A DNA stretch of 64,000 bases from Lachnospiraceae bacterium (GCA_016281335.1 JAEEIK010000110.1:20803-84802), one strand, 5' to 3'; counted from the stretch's first letter, positions 54,640 to 63,558 are shown. The notes: generated by a model from the letters alone, not told the origin. Numbers and translations are program-made.

Positions 54640-54740
54640 CCTTGAGGTTGCTGCGTGCCGGTGGCACGCGTTTAGCAACGACCGAGCCGGCAGGCGAGAC
54701 AGGTGTCAGCCGAAGGCTGACGGATGAGGTGTCCTCCCCA
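54640..54740. repeat. Two-hairpin palindromic element in the pseI leader
   Basis: This stretch has two strong hairpins. In the first, a 7-bp GCGTGCC/GGCACGC stem (54653-54659 with 54663-54669) is extended by GTTGCT/AGCAAC (54647-54652 with 54674-54679). In the second, GTCAGCC/GGCTGAC (54705-54711 with 54715-54721) closes on GAA. The segment is GC-rich relative to its AT-rich flanks and resembles, from memory, a repeat family scattered in Clostridia genomes. Its boundaries are approximate. Confidence 0.7.
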
Positions 54741-54756
54741 TCACAAATATCTGAAT

Positions 54757-54785
54757 ATTATACCACAATATTTAGTATTTTACAA
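54757..54785 (-). promoter_or_regulatory. Extended -10 promoter of the pseI operon
   Basis: TTGTAA (54780-54785) lies 17 bases from TATAAT (54757-54762), which is preceded by TGG to make an extended -10. It overlaps the glf stop codon. A start near 54750 gives a ~135-base leader holding the two-hairpin element and the strong GGAGGAG site. Confidence 0.65.
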
Positions 54786-55895
54786 CGCTTCCCTGCTGTC
54801 ATTTAGGGCCATGGCTATCACTTTATCCATATCCAGATAACGATATCCTCCAAGCCTTCCGCCGAAGATCACCCTGCCTTCCTTAGCCGCCAGAGTCCTG
54901 TATTTCTCATACAGCGCGTTATTCTTATCGTCATTTATCGGATAATAAGGTTCGTCTCCGCGCTTCCATGTGTGGGGATACTCTCTGGTTATCACGGTCC
55001 CGGGAAGCTTTTCGCCCCCCTGGCACTTAAGTTCAAAATGCTTATGCTCTATTATCCTGGTATACGGTATCTCATATTCCGTATAATTGATCACTGCATT
55101 GCCCTGATAATTCTCCGTATCAAGAAGCTCCGTCTCGAACTTAAGTCCCCTGTATTCCAGTTCTCCCAGGCTGTAATCAAAGTATTCGTCTATCATTCCG
55201 CTAAAGACTATCCTGTCAGCCAGAGCTTCATAATACTCCCTGTCCGCAAAAAAATCCGCATTCAGCCTGGTTTCGATGCCCTCAAGTATCTTTCCGACCA
55301 TAGCCGTATACCCGCCTATGGGTATGCCCTGGTATCTGTCATTGAAATAATTGTTGTCATATACATAGCGCACGGGCAGGCGCTTAATGATAAAAGCCGG
55401 AAGCTCACTGCATTCCCGCCCCCACTGTTTCCTGGTGTATCCCTTTATCAGCTTCTCGTATATATCCCTGCCCACAAGCGATATAGCCTGTTCTTCCAGA
55501 TTGGAGGCTTCGCCTATGCCTGCTTCCTTAACCTGTTCTTCAATGATCCTTTTTGCCTCTTCGGGAGTTCTGATATTCCACATCTTTGAGAAAGTGTTCA
55601 TATTAAAAGGCAGATTGTAGAGTTCATTTTTATATACTGCCAGGAGTTCATGGCGGTAATTATTAAACTCTGCAAAACGGTTCACATACTCCCACACACG
55701 CTTATCGGAAGTATGGAAGATATGCGCTCCGTACTTATGTATCTGTATGCCTTCGGTTTCTTCGGTATATGCGTTTCCGGCAATATGCCCTCTCCTGTCT
55801 ATGACAAGGACCGACTTACCGGCTTCTAAAGCCTCACGGGCAAATACAGCCCCGTAAAGCCCCGCTCCCACGATCAAAAGATCATACTTTGCCAT
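54780..55895 (-). CDS. glf: UDP-galactopyranose mutase
   Basis: The 371-residue flavoenzyme has VGAGLYGAVFAREA for FAD binding, RGHIAGNAYTE, KYGAHIFHT, TRKQWG, PIGGYTAM and EYPHTW, with FGGRLGGYRYLDMDKVI at the end. All are Glf hallmarks. It interconverts UDP-Galp and UDP-Galf, so galactofuranose should be in one of the glycans. GGAGG precedes the ATG by 5 bases. It is preceded by two GT-C-like proteins. Confidence 0.96.
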   Translation of the reverse strand: MAKYDLLIVGAGLYGAVFAREALEAGKSVLVIDRRGHIAGNAYTEETEGIQIHKYGAHIFHTSDKRVWEYVNRFAEFNNYRHELLAVYKNELYNLPFNMNTFSKMWNIRTPEEAKRIIEEQVKEAGIGEASNLEEQAISLVGRDIYEKLIKGYTRKQWGRECSELPAFIIKRLPVRYVYDNNYFNDRYQGIPIGGYTAMVGKILEGIETRLNADFFADREYYEALADRIVFSGMIDEYFDYSLGELEYRGLKFETELLDTENYQGNAVINYTEYEIPYTRIIEHKHFELKCQGGEKLPGTVITREYPHTWKRGDEPYYPINDDKNNALYEKYRTLAAKEGRVIFGGRLGGYRYLDMDKVIAMALNDSREAL

Positions 55896-55908
55896 ACCTG
55901 CCTCCGTT

Positions 55909-58125
55909 CTACAGTCTGATGATGTACACCGGACTTGCGCCGCCGCCGTTGTAGACCACTTCTCCCATGCTCTTTAAGACTTCCACATTCATGCCCTCCG
56001 GCAGGAATTTCTCATATTCACAGCTGCCTATAAAGATATAGTCCACAGCGTATTTTGCACACAGCGTCCTTATCAGGTCCGGATCATTGCAGCAATATAT
56101 ATCCCTTACATCGTCTGCTCTCTCATCAACCACATCGGCATCATTCTGCCAGAGCCACTCATGCGTGCGCCAGCCTAAAACAGTCGCTCTTCCGCTCAAA
56201 GTCGAAACCCTGTTGTAAATGGTGTAGCTGTCGCCGTTTGCTTCGAGTATAACGCTGTCCGGCGGTGTCATGTACTTTATCCAGTCAATGGCAACGGCAT
56301 CCTCCTGACACATTTCATAGATATAAGCCGAGGCATCGATCCCTTGCAGTTCTCCTTTGGGCCCTATGGTACCTATACCCATCTTCACCGCCACAGGGAA
56401 ATATCCGCAGCAGAGGAGCAGGAAAAACAGTGCTGCTAAACCGCTGCCGATCTTTTTCTTTCCGGCGGATCCGGTAATATATACGCTTATGATATGCGCC
56501 TGCATCACCGCAAAAAGTATGAAGGACTGATAGGTCAGCTTAAACATGGTATTGAATCGCTTGAAGCCTCCGGAATAAATATCCTCGACATAAATAATTT
56601 CGGGCATGATAACGAGCCCCAGAGCGCATAAGCCGATCAGTACGGTAAATACATCTTCCGAAGTGATCGTCTTAAGGGGAATGACTGTCTGCTCCGTATT
56701 ATTCTTAGCCTCATCATATCTGTTTTTAAGCATAAGGATAAAGCTGATCAGCAGTATCACCGGCATACCCCAGAGTATCACGAGCTGATAGAATCTGGAA
56801 TGCTCGGTACACTTTTTAATACCGTTGACCATGGCATCGAAATTCAGCGTAAAGGGGAAGGAAACCAGCAGGGAAATTATGATCACCTCAGCTCCCTGTA
56901 TAATGGTTCCGAAAATCACATCTTTTATACTCTTAAGGCTCTTTATATTTGCATACAGCATGACGGCTCCCGCCACCACAAAGTAGATCGGAAAGTCCCA
57001 GGCATTTTCCATCGAGCATATGCCTATCAGAAAACCAACGGCAAATACGCAGCTGTCGCTTACCAGCTCTTTTATACCTTTCCTCTTTTCACCAAGGCTC
57101 TCCCTTCTTTTCAGATACGAAAGGACCAGTCCCAGTATTGACAACACTACGAAGATATTGATGACATGGGCATGGAGATCACCGAGTATGAAAGAATAAG
57201 CCGGAAACTCATGAGCCGTCTTATCGGCCACATCCGGATTATAACCTATATATCTGGTAGAATCGGGGTACCAGTAATCACTGTATTCTCCGCTGATATG
57301 CAATATTTCTCTCAACATGGGGACCAGTTTGTAGAAAATGATAAAATGCATGTTTGCCGCAAACATAAGCGCCATCGCGCCTATGGTACCGGCCACTGCC
57401 CTTGCCTTCCCCTTCTTCTCCATCAAAGCATAGCCTATGGAGTATGCAAGCGACAGACAGAGCGCAAAGCAGGTTCCCAGAGCCAGATTATACCCTACAT
57501 CCACTTTGTTAAAGGACAGCCTCGTGATAAAAGTAAAGATATACTGGCCGAAATAGTAATAATTCAGGGGATTTCCGGCAAACCATACATCCGTAGGAGG
57601 AAAATACGAGCTTTCATACAGGTTCTGCATAAAGCTGTAATCCATCATCCTTTCGGTACCGAAAGCGTCGGGCGAAAAAGCCCTTATGTACATATATCCG
57701 GTAAGCGCAGCCGCAAAAAGCAGCTCTCTCTTAAATAAGCTGCTTATTTCAGCTTCTTTAAAGAAAGAAAGCGGCGTCTTTTTCTTTATCGCAAAGGGAA
57801 GGACATAGGTCAATATCGCGCAGAGAATAAAGATCACCACACAGCTAAGCGTCGAAAACTTCATCAGTTCAAATGAACATAAAAACCATACGATATAGCC
57901 GGGGATCAAAAATCCCATGATCTTGGCAAAAAACCAGGGTACATCCGCAAAACCTTTAAACAAATACGCCGCAAGCGGATAGAATACCACACTGCCGATA
58001 AACAGCGCGGCATACCACTTGAGTATATGCAGCATGTCCTCTCCGAGAGCCAGCGCTCCCAGCAGCAGGGTGGCCGCGATCAGCGCCGCCCATATCCATG
58101 ATCGATCTTTTCTTTCCTCTTTCAT
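55909..58125 (-). CDS. DUF2298-type multispanning membrane protein
   Basis: The 738-residue protein has about 14-16 hydrophobic helices and the DUF2298 (Chlor_Arch_YYY) hallmark DVWFAGNPLNYYYFGQYI (~179-196) preceded by GTERMMDYSFMQNL. It also has GDLHAHVIN and the late RFNTMFKLTYQSF. DUF2298 proteins are predicted GT-C-like glycosyltransferases. The C-terminal ~130 residues form a soluble region. AAGGAAGG precedes the ATG, which overlaps the next upstream gene by 4 bases. Confidence 0.88.
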   Translation of the reverse strand: MKEERKDRSWIWAALIAATLLLGALALGEDMLHILKWYAALFIGSVVFYPLAAYLFKGFADVPWFFAKIMGFLIPGYIVWFLCSFELMKFSTLSCVVIFILCAILTYVLPFAIKKKTPLSFFKEAEISSLFKRELLFAAALTGYMYIRAFSPDAFGTERMMDYSFMQNLYESSYFPPTDVWFAGNPLNYYYFGQYIFTFITRLSFNKVDVGYNLALGTCFALCLSLAYSIGYALMEKKGKARAVAGTIGAMALMFAANMHFIIFYKLVPMLREILHISGEYSDYWYPDSTRYIGYNPDVADKTAHEFPAYSFILGDLHAHVINIFVVLSILGLVLSYLKRRESLGEKRKGIKELVSDSCVFAVGFLIGICSMENAWDFPIYFVVAGAVMLYANIKSLKSIKDVIFGTIIQGAEVIIISLLVSFPFTLNFDAMVNGIKKCTEHSRFYQLVILWGMPVILLISFILMLKNRYDEAKNNTEQTVIPLKTITSEDVFTVLIGLCALGLVIMPEIIYVEDIYSGGFKRFNTMFKLTYQSFILFAVMQAHIISVYITGSAGKKKIGSGLAALFFLLLCCGYFPVAVKMGIGTIGPKGELQGIDASAYIYEMCQEDAVAIDWIKYMTPPDSVILEANGDSYTIYNRVSTLSGRATVLGWRTHEWLWQNDADVVDERADDVRDIYCCNDPDLIRTLCAKYAVDYIFIGSCEYEKFLPEGMNVEVLKSMGEVVYNGGGASPVYIIRL

Positions 58126-60089
58126 CTTTCCTTCCTTTCGTATATCGTAAGTCTCTGGTCGTCCTGACCTTCCGAGTATACAGCAGTATAAGCTCCCGCT
58201 ATACCTGCTTCAAATACTTTATAATACTCTCTGGCCGCCTTGTCTACAATGATAAAACGTATGCCTTCCTGCTTCAGGAGCTCATCCCTCCTTGTCGGAT
58301 CTTTGGTTGAATATATCTCTGCGGCGATCCTCTCCCTGTATCCTGTATCATAGCCGGCTGACCAGGCATAATAGGGCCAGCCGTAATAAAGCATGGCTCC
58401 TCCGAGTACGGGCCGGTCCAGTGAATAAGGTGAGCTTAAGAAAATATCCTTGGAATCACTGTTCTTTTCTATCCATTCAACCAGCGGATCATCCAGTTCA
58501 TAATCCAGGGTATCTCTGTCAAGATTATACAATATCTTTGCTTCCGCGAGACCTGTGATCGTAAGGATAAGTCCCAGTATCACCGCCGACAGTCTTACGC
58601 TCATCCTGCCACTCTTCCATAACTTATACAGAAGCAGCGCTGCAAATATGCCGAAGAGATTAAGACTGAGCATCACATACTTATGCCCCACCGTGATATC
58701 GATCGTAAGCGAAAGCGTAAATGCCAGGATCAGCGGAGCCGAAAAAGCAAGTATCAGCACCCTTTCAGCAGCTTCCGAAATCACAAAACATACCGCAACG
58801 AGTATAAGCAGTATGCCCGTAAGTTTCAGCATATAGTCTATGGTTCCGGGGATAGTGGCATTCTCCGCAAGAAAACCGTAATGGAAAGACGGACTTACCG
58901 CAGAACCGTTAATAAAGAAACGGCTTGTAAGCATCGACATTCCTACCGAGATCAGCGCCAGCAGCAGAAAAGCCGGTTTATTATCGGAAAACAGGGCCAG
59001 TACGAAAAGTATCGCAAGCGCGCCTATCACCATCGCCCCGTTCCAGAAAGACATGGCTCCCAGCATTATCCCCGAAAAAAGTGCAAGGACTGCGGCCCTC
59101 TTTTTTTCATATTTACCGTTCAGACTTTTAATACAGGGTGTCCAGAGCAACAGCAATACTATCACAAAAGCCATGGCAAATGCCAGATGCCGCTGATTCA
59201 TATACACCTTAAGGTTCCACAGACCCCAGTTCTCCTTATCTGTATAGTCCCAGAACTCCGTCCTGTTTTTGAGAAGCTTAAGAAAGTTCTCTCCGGGTCT
59301 GAGTTCACTGAGCCACTTAAAGAAACTCGGCGAAGATCTGAAAAGCAGGAAAAAAACTGAGAGCATTCCTGCTCCCCTGCTCCCCGTAAGTTTTGCTGCA
59401 TAGACATAAAGCAGCATGCACAGGCTCATCATACCGAGGAATGAAGGAATATTAAACGCATGATCGATGCGAAGCCCGAGAAATTCCAGGTTTCCCATCA
59501 TGAACTGATACATAAAATGGTATCTGATATCGCTGCCTGCAAAATGTGAATAAGCCGTAGGAAAGTTATTTCCGACAGCAAAGCTTCTTTCCATGCCTAT
59601 ATGGGTTGCGAAATCACTGAAGACCGAAAGCCCGACTCTGAGTTCATCAGAATATACATTAAAAGTACGGTAAAAGAAGAAAAGGAGAAAAACGGCCAGG
59701 ATCAGCCACAGCGCATATATGAAAGGATGCTTCAACAAGGAATCGTACAGCGGAAAGCTTATACCTCCCTTTCGTTTCTTTATGATGATACAAAACAGGA
59801 TATCGATAAGAAGTATGAGTAAAATACCGAAGATATTGCCGGATATCAGCGGTCTTGCCGATCCCGGATGAAGCGCTTCCTCAAGATATGCAAAAAAATA
59901 TACCGCCCAGCAGGTGATAACGGTGCCTGAAATATATGCGGCAGGCAATAACGCACACCACCAGGGTATATCAAGTCCGGCGCCCCGGATGTCATAACAG
60001 CCGCTGTTCTGTAAAGAAGGGATAAAGCACCATAGCAACAGGGTTCCGGTAATTATACAAAAAAGTATGAATAGAATTGCTAACATAAT
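58122..60089 (-). CDS. GT-C-like multispanning membrane protein (DUF2298 relative)
   Basis: The ~655-residue protein has about 15 hydrophobic helices. Its outer-loop segment DELRVGLSVFSDFATHI, then NNFPTAYSHFAGSDIRYHFMYQF, is placed like the DUF2298 GTERMMDYSF...NYYYFG block of the next gene, so the two look like tandem relatives. The open frame runs to 60293, but those upstream codons lie inside the SRP RNA gene. The ATG at 60089 (MLAILFILF) follows the SRP terminator and has GGGAAG about 3 bases upstream, so it is chosen. Confidence 0.78.
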   Translation of the reverse strand: MMLAILFILFCIITGTLLLWCFIPSLQNSGCYDIRGAGLDIPWWCALLPAAYISGTVITCWAVYFFAYLEEALHPGSARPLISGNIFGILLILLIDILFCIIIKKRKGGISFPLYDSLLKHPFIYALWLILAVFLLFFFYRTFNVYSDELRVGLSVFSDFATHIGMERSFAVGNNFPTAYSHFAGSDIRYHFMYQFMMGNLEFLGLRIDHAFNIPSFLGMMSLCMLLYVYAAKLTGSRGAGMLSVFFLLFRSSPSFFKWLSELRPGENFLKLLKNRTEFWDYTDKENWGLWNLKVYMNQRHLAFAMAFVIVLLLLWTPCIKSLNGKYEKKRAAVLALFSGIMLGAMSFWNGAMVIGALAILFVLALFSDNKPAFLLLALISVGMSMLTSRFFINGSAVSPSFHYGFLAENATIPGTIDYMLKLTGILLILVAVCFVISEAAERVLILAFSAPLILAFTLSLTIDITVGHKYVMLSLNLFGIFAALLLYKLWKSGRMSVRLSAVILGLILTITGLAEAKILYNLDRDTLDYELDDPLVEWIEKNSDSKDIFLSSPYSLDRPVLGGAMLYYGWPYYAWSAGYDTGYRERIAAEIYSTKDPTRRDELLKQEGIRFIIVDKAAREYYKVFEAGIAGAYTAVYSEGQDDQRLTIYERKER

Positions 60090-60114
60090 CTTCCCAAAAG
60101 ACCCTGCGACCTTC

Positions 60115-60134
60115 AAAAAATAAACCGGCATGCG
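60115..60134 (-). terminator. SRP RNA terminator
   Basis: The closing helix of the SRP RNA (CATGCCGG arm at 60125-60132) is followed by TTTATTTTTT on the minus strand. The helix of the RNA itself appears to serve as the terminator stem. Readthrough would feed the glycan locus that starts at 60089. Confidence 0.6.
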
Positions 60135-60290
60135 CTGACTGAATGGGAGAACTCCATCCAGGCACCCTTGCGGCACATACGAATTCCTGCTTAGTGCTGC
60201 TGCGTTCCCACCCTGACACGGTTCGCTGGCACGTATTGCGCAAGACCCGGATATCAACATTAACCCACGCAGGGCTGCCATACCGGCACC
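60116..60290 (-). ncRNA. ffs: Signal recognition particle RNA
   Basis: On the minus strand GAACCGTGTCAGG, then a GTG-GGAA-CGC tetraloop stem and AGCAGCACTAAG, form the conserved SRP RNA helix 8 with its symmetric loop. The upstream GGTCTTGCGCAA matches the same region of Bacillus scRNA. The 5' end CCGGUAUG pairs with CAUGCCGG at the 3' end over 8 bp, and U-rich bases (60124-60115) follow. The RNA is about 175 nt; the ends are estimates. tadA lies immediately upstream, as in Bacillus (tadA-scr). Confidence 0.92.
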
Positions 60291-60294
60291 CACA

Positions 60295-60324
60295 AGTATA
60301 CCCTAAGTACCGCAGATATGTCAA
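60295..60324 (-). promoter_or_regulatory. SRP RNA promoter
   Basis: A perfect TTGACA (60319-60324) lies 18 bases from TATACT (60295-60300). Expected initiation at about 60289-60291 coincides with the 5' end predicted by base pairing. The -35 overlaps the tadA stop codon. Confidence 0.85.
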
Positions 60325-60851
60325 ATACGAAGCTTACTGAAAAAAGAAGAGAGCAGGCTGCTGCATTCCTCTTCCAGTATTCCTGAGCTAAGTTCACAGC
60401 GGTGATTGAACTCTTTCATCTGAAGTATATTTAACACCGAGCCTGCGCAGCCGGCCTTGGGATTCTTACAGGCATAGACAACCCTGGGTATCCTGGCCTG
60501 CACTATAGCCCCCGCGCACATCTGGCAGGGTTCTAAGGTAACATAGAGAGTGCACTCTTCGAGTCTCCAGTCCCCCAGCTTTTTTGCCGCCTTCTTTATG
60601 GCGCTTATCTCGGCATGAGCCAGCACGCTCCTGTCGCTGTTCCTGCGGTTATATCCCCTGGCAATGACCCTGCCCTCATGCACTATCACACAGCCGATGG
60701 GCACCTCTTTAAGCTCTGCCGCCTTTCCTGCCTGCTTCAGAGCCTCTTTCATATATTTAATATCCAGGCGTTCCTGTTTCAGCGCCTCTTTTCTCGCTGC
60801 TTCTTCCTTCTCAAGCTTACGCAGGTATCTTCTTTCCCTCTTTCCCGCCAT
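60321..60851 (-). CDS. tadA: tRNA-specific adenosine deaminase
   Basis: The 176-residue deaminase has the zinc site HAE (79-81) and PCQMC (108-112), with VPIGCVIVHEGRVIARG and the AHAEISAI block. TadA converts A34 to inosine in tRNA-Arg. An unusually charged N-terminal extension of about 30 residues precedes the usual start (MKEAL at residue 34). The first ATG has GGGATGA upstream and was kept; an internal ATG at 60752 is the alternative. It is followed at once by the ffs promoter. Confidence 0.93.
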   Translation of the reverse strand: MAGKRERRYLRKLEKEEAARKEALKQERLDIKYMKEALKQAGKAAELKEVPIGCVIVHEGRVIARGYNRRNSDRSVLAHAEISAIKKAAKKLGDWRLEECTLYVTLEPCQMCAGAIVQARIPRVVYACKNPKAGCAGSVLNILQMKEFNHRCELSSGILEEECSSLLSSFFSKLRI

Positions 60852-60855
60852 AGCT

Positions 60856-61719
60856 TCATCCCAGCCTTCGCTCTATCATAAGAGCTATCTTAAAGATCAC
60901 GGCATCGTCAAATTTCCTGACATCCAGACCTGTTTTTTTCTGTATCTTCTCCAGATGATAGACCAGGGTATTCCGGTGTATGAACAAGTCCCTTGCCGTT
61001 TCCGACAGATTTAAGCCTCTTTCAAGGAACTTGCCCGCCATGGCCAGCTCATCTTCGGAAAGCTTAAGTTTCTTCTTCTCGCCGAAGTGTTCCTCCATGA
61101 ACTCCTCGCAGGCTTTTATATCCAGACCGTATACGAGCCGCCCCAGCCCCAGATCATCATAACCGCAGACAAGCCTGTCCTCATAGAAAAGCAGCCCTAT
61201 CTCCATGGACATCTTCGCCTGCAGATATGCATTGGCAGCATCCGTCAGCTCTTCAAATGACTTGCTGTAAGAAAGCCTGACTTCCTCCATAAGTTCCGTA
61301 TTGATCATGCTGACGATAAGGTCTGCCTTATCGGAAGCCGATGTCAGTTCCTTCTTCGATCTGACCGCCGATACCAGTACTGCCTCATCCGCTCCGTTTG
61401 CGAAAAGGATATCTTCATCGCTGTCCGCAAATATCTGACCTATGATCTCCATCGATGCCGACAGTTGGGCAGGATTCTTGAGTCTGATGATATAGATGCG
61501 CCTTTTGACTGAAGTGTCCAGATCCAGATTGCCGGCTCTTTTTGCAGTCATCTGGGGACTTAAGCCCCCTTTTATAAGTTCAGAAAAAAAGGCTTCTCTG
61601 CTGTCCCCGCCCCCGTACGAACGGAGGAACAGTTCGAAATCCTTTTTGTCGATAACGGCTACTTCCCGTCCCTCATGGTCGGTAACCGTGTACTTATTCT
61701 TTTCGTTTTTTCTGCCCAT
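60856..61719 (-). CDS. CdaR/PucR-type helix-turn-helix regulator
   Basis: The 287-residue protein ends in the HTH_30 domain, with GLNLSETARDLFIHRNTLVYHLEKIQKKTGL followed by a terminal helix, typical of CdaR/PucR regulators. The N-terminal ~200 residues look like the GGDEF-like/CdaR sensory region and contain no known ligand motif. It probably controls transcription in response to a carbon source or metabolite. The ATG at 61719 has AGGTG about 9 bases upstream; a GTG at 61731 is an alternative. It overlaps neither neighbour but is packed between the GGDEF-EAL gene and tadA. Confidence 0.85.
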   Translation of the reverse strand: MGRKNEKNKYTVTDHEGREVAVIDKKDFELFLRSYGGGDSREAFFSELIKGGLSPQMTAKRAGNLDLDTSVKRRIYIIRLKNPAQLSASMEIIGQIFADSDEDILFANGADEAVLVSAVRSKKELTSASDKADLIVSMINTELMEEVRLSYSKSFEELTDAANAYLQAKMSMEIGLLFYEDRLVCGYDDLGLGRLVYGLDIKACEEFMEEHFGEKKKLKLSEDELAMAGKFLERGLNLSETARDLFIHRNTLVYHLEKIQKKTGLDVRKFDDAVIFKIALMIERRLG

Positions 61720-61731
61720 TCTACTGTTCAC

Positions 61732-63444
61732 CTATGAGACCAGCGCAAGCTTTTCCGCTTCTTCCGGTGGCATCGGTTTGCCCCAGACAAAGCCCTGTAT
61801 ATGGTCGCAGCCTATCTTTTCAAGGGTATCCAGCTGCTCGTCGGTCTCCACTCCTTCCGAGATCACCTCAAGATTCAGTATATGCCCTATGGTAATAATC
61901 GTTGCTACATACTGCTTGGAAGAATCACTGTCATTCATAACATCTATAAATGATTTATCTATCTTTAGCAGATCCGCAGGGAAGCTGTTAAGATAACTCA
62001 GGGATGAATATCCGGTCCCGAAATCATCGATGGCAACTTTTATGCCCATCTCTTTTATCATGTTGATGCGCTCCAGCGCCTTCTCGTAAGAATCGATCAT
62101 GATGGATTCGGTTATCTCTATCTCCAGCTGGTCCGCAGGTATCTCATATTTCTTCATCACTCCGCTGATCTCATCGATAAAGCTGTTCTTCATCAGATGC
62201 CTTACGGAAACATTGATGCTTAAGGTTATCTTCACATCAGTCTTCTTTATCACTCTGCTGAAGAACTCCGCAGACTTCTCATATACTCTATGATCCACGA
62301 GATCGATAAGGCCGGTCTTCTCGGCAACGGGTATAAAGTCCGTAGGGCTGATAAAGGAACCGTCTTCATCCTTAATGCGCGCCAGCGCCTCATATCCCCT
62401 GAGCTTGTGTGAAATGTCAAACTGGGGCTGCAGATAGCTTAAGATCTGATCATTCTCCAACGCCGTACGGATCTTTCTCTCGATCTCCAGAGTCTTCTCC
62501 GCATGGGACAGATCCTTGTTAAATCTGAGTATGCTGTCTCCGTGTTTACGCTTCATCTCATGCATTGCCACATCGGCATAAGAAAGCATCGATGCCCTGT
62601 CTTCGGCATCATCCGGATATATGGCATATCCGAAACATGCCGTCATGAAGAAATCACAATCGTCGATGGTTATCTTCTCTTCAAGTTTTTCCTTATATGC
62701 CTTGATCGTCTTGATTATATCTTCTTCGGTCTCAAAGCTTCTGATAACTATCAGGTATTCGTCACCACCGTATCTTCCCACAAAATCCACGGTTCCGGAC
62801 TTCCAGGAATCCGCCAGTTCTTTCCAGCGATCCGAAATGCGCCTAAGCACTTCATTTCCCGTCTCATGTCCCATGGTATCATTTATACTCTTGAAATTAT
62901 TGATGTCCACCGAAACCACTGCAAAACGCTCTTTTTTCTGGACAAGATCATTTATGACTTCCGCGCAGGCAAAGCGGTTCGGAAGCCTGGTCAGATTGTC
63001 GGTCACTACCTGCATCTGCATGCCCGCCTGGTATTTCGCCACTCTGAGCTGATTGACAAAAATTATAAAACTGGTGATCAGCGCGAAAACCGTGGTAAAT
63101 ACACCGGGAATCGCGGAGTAATTGTGCCTTACCACAATGTTGACCGTCCATATCGGAACCTGGACGACAACGATCACCAACGCCGTAAAAAAACCGGTCT
63201 TTCTGAAAAATACAACAAGGCTTACTATAAAGACATTGGCTAATGAAGTTAAGACTCCTGCAAAATTAGAAAAGGGCACCGACAATCCCGCTATCTCTAA
63301 GACATCGGAACTCCTGGCGGCCTTGACTACATTGACAGAAATAACCACATAACACAGAATAAGTAATATATAGAGACTCTTGGGACTTTCTTTCTGACGG
63401 GATATCTCTTTAAGAGTGAGGTCGATATTTTTTCCTTTATTCAC
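61732..63444 (-). CDS. Membrane GGDEF-EAL protein
   Basis: The 570-residue protein has about four to five membrane helices (residues ~22-135), a GGDEF domain with GRYGGDEY (226-230; Tyr replaces the final Phe) and an EAL domain with YEALARI (Glu352), IEITESI, DDFGTGYSS, KIDKSFI and EGVET. The EAL catalytic residues look intact, so phosphodiesterase activity is expected; the GGDEY site may still be active or act as a GTP sensor. The start is GTG with GGAGGAGAAGG upstream. It heads a unit with a possible attenuator in the leader. Confidence 0.92.
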   Translation of the reverse strand: MNKGKNIDLTLKEISRQKESPKSLYILLILCYVVISVNVVKAARSSDVLEIAGLSVPFSNFAGVLTSLANVFIVSLVVFFRKTGFFTALVIVVVQVPIWTVNIVVRHNYSAIPGVFTTVFALITSFIIFVNQLRVAKYQAGMQMQVVTDNLTRLPNRFACAEVINDLVQKKERFAVVSVDINNFKSINDTMGHETGNEVLRRISDRWKELADSWKSGTVDFVGRYGGDEYLIVIRSFETEEDIIKTIKAYKEKLEEKITIDDCDFFMTACFGYAIYPDDAEDRASMLSYADVAMHEMKRKHGDSILRFNKDLSHAEKTLEIERKIRTALENDQILSYLQPQFDISHKLRGYEALARIKDEDGSFISPTDFIPVAEKTGLIDLVDHRVYEKSAEFFSRVIKKTDVKITLSINVSVRHLMKNSFIDEISGVMKKYEIPADQLEIEITESIMIDSYEKALERINMIKEMGIKVAIDDFGTGYSSLSYLNSFPADLLKIDKSFIDVMNDSDSSKQYVATIITIGHILNLEVISEGVETDEQLDTLEKIGCDHIQGFVWGKPMPPEEAEKLALVS

Positions 63445-63475
63445 TTACCTTCTCCTCCATCCATGGATATTGCAC

Positions 63476-63509
63476 AAAAAAACAGACAGATTCTCATTTT
63501 CCCATCTGT
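63476..63509 (-). terminator. Possible attenuator hairpin in the GGDEF-EAL leader
   Basis: On the minus strand ACAGAT/ATCTGT (63504-63509 with 63486-63491) encloses a 12-base loop. Three bases later comes a U7 run (63482-63476). It lies between the candidate promoter and the GTG start, so it could terminate early. No known riboswitch core was recognised. Confidence 0.4.
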
Positions 63510-63529
63510 TGCTAAACCCCTCAAATAAT

Positions 63530-63558
63530 ATTGTAACATAAAAAAAGATGCGGGGCAA
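63530..63558 (-). promoter_or_regulatory. Candidate promoter of the GGDEF-EAL unit
   Basis: TACAAT (63530-63535) lies 17 bases from TTGCCC (63553-63558). The -35 sits inside the loop and arm of the terminator of the upstream gene. The match is moderate. Confidence 0.4.

Noticed and set aside
60090..60293. N-terminal extension of the GT-C-like protein
   Set aside because: The codons overlap the SRP RNA and its terminator, the sequence has no helix fitting the family, and a start with GGGAAG lies at 60089.
63444..63540. c-di-GMP riboswitch in the GGDEF-EAL leader
   Set aside because: The hairpin is simple and no GEMM-I or GEMM-II core could be recognised, so only an attenuator candidate is reported.
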